NCBI GenBank assembly: GCA_902806355.1 | Contig: CADCWI010000059.1 | Coordinates: 1 to 64,000 of the forward strand | Reading direction: 5' to 3' | DNA length: 64,000 nt | Source: an uncultured Thermomicrobiales bacterium | Lineage (GTDB): Bacteria; Chloroflexota; Chloroflexia; Thermomicrobiales; UBA6265 | Shown here: piece after piece, positions 63,954-64,000 of the stretch | How positions within the stretch are numbered: position 1 is the stretch's first letter | Layout of the letters: each line of letters starts with the position of its first letter | Notes under the pieces: generated by a model | What the model saw: only the letters and a program-made list of their open reading frames with translations | Databases searched by the model: none | Told to the model about the DNA's origin: nothing | Program-made: the position numbers and the translations under genes

Positions 63954-64000
63954 GCCGAGTCAGTGGAGGAGCGTTTCGGTGTGGTACGAAGCTGGCGTTT

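Overview
The window is high-GC, densely coded bacterial chromosome with genes alternating between strands, many GTG/TTG starts and frequent 4-bp stop/start overlaps. The gene families (an Agl23-type membrane glycosyltransferase pair, an EltD-like polyol dehydrogenase, a mannonate-dehydratase-type enolase-superfamily protein, FtsH, Ppk1, AceE-type E1) and the base composition fit a Chloroflexota bacterium, most likely class Thermomicrobia. That placement is inferred from gene style; no rRNA or other phylogenetic marker was examined. There is one tRNA (Glu-CTC). I see no rRNA, CRISPR array, insertion sequence or prophage.

Layout. 0.1-6 kb: enolase, then a minus-strand operon (SAM-fold membrane protein, PgeF, YggS) and a pentapeptide-repeat protein. 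6-14 kb: a cellulose-synthase-like GT2 gene broken by an exact 50-bp tandem duplication, then a minus-strand operon of an ECF sigma factor with zinc ribbons and two ABC exporters. 14-17 kb: a decayed VOC gene, a Gfo/Idh/MocA oxidoreductase and a divergent polyol dehydrogenase, followed by an imperfect ~138-bp intergenic repeat. 17-27 kb: AlkA-like glycosylase, PAP2 membrane protein, secreted hydrolase, MFS exporter, PLD-like lipoprotein, a probable 6S-like RNA with its own promoter and terminator, and tRNA-Glu. 27-41 kb: PdxH, an AceE-type E1, two giant GT-C membrane proteins (one with a C-terminal NHL propeller), and an M24 peptidase/DUF503 operon. 41-50 kb: SerA with an N-terminal HAD domain, a degenerate receiver, a tyrosine recombinase, a 23-bp perfect palindrome, gamma-glutamyltransferase-like protein and an orphan solute-binding lipoprotein. 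50-64 kb: ABC-F ATPase overlapping an APH-like kinase, a frameshifted enolase-superfamily remnant beside an intact mannonate-dehydratase-like gene, Ppk1, pyruvate kinase, FtsH, a cysteine-less FdhD-like protein and RsgA, which runs off the right end.

Functional picture. Central carbon metabolism (enolase, pyruvate kinase, E1, SerA), B6 metabolism (PdxH, YggS), sugar/polyol catabolism (EltD-like, Gfo/Idh, ManD-like, plus two decayed relatives), phosphate storage (Ppk1) and cell-envelope glycosylation are represented. The observations most worth follow-up are the 6S-like RNA, the HAD-SerA fusion, the zinc-ribbon sigma/ABC exporter operon, the GT2 duplication, the ABC-F/APH pair and the cysteine-less FdhD.
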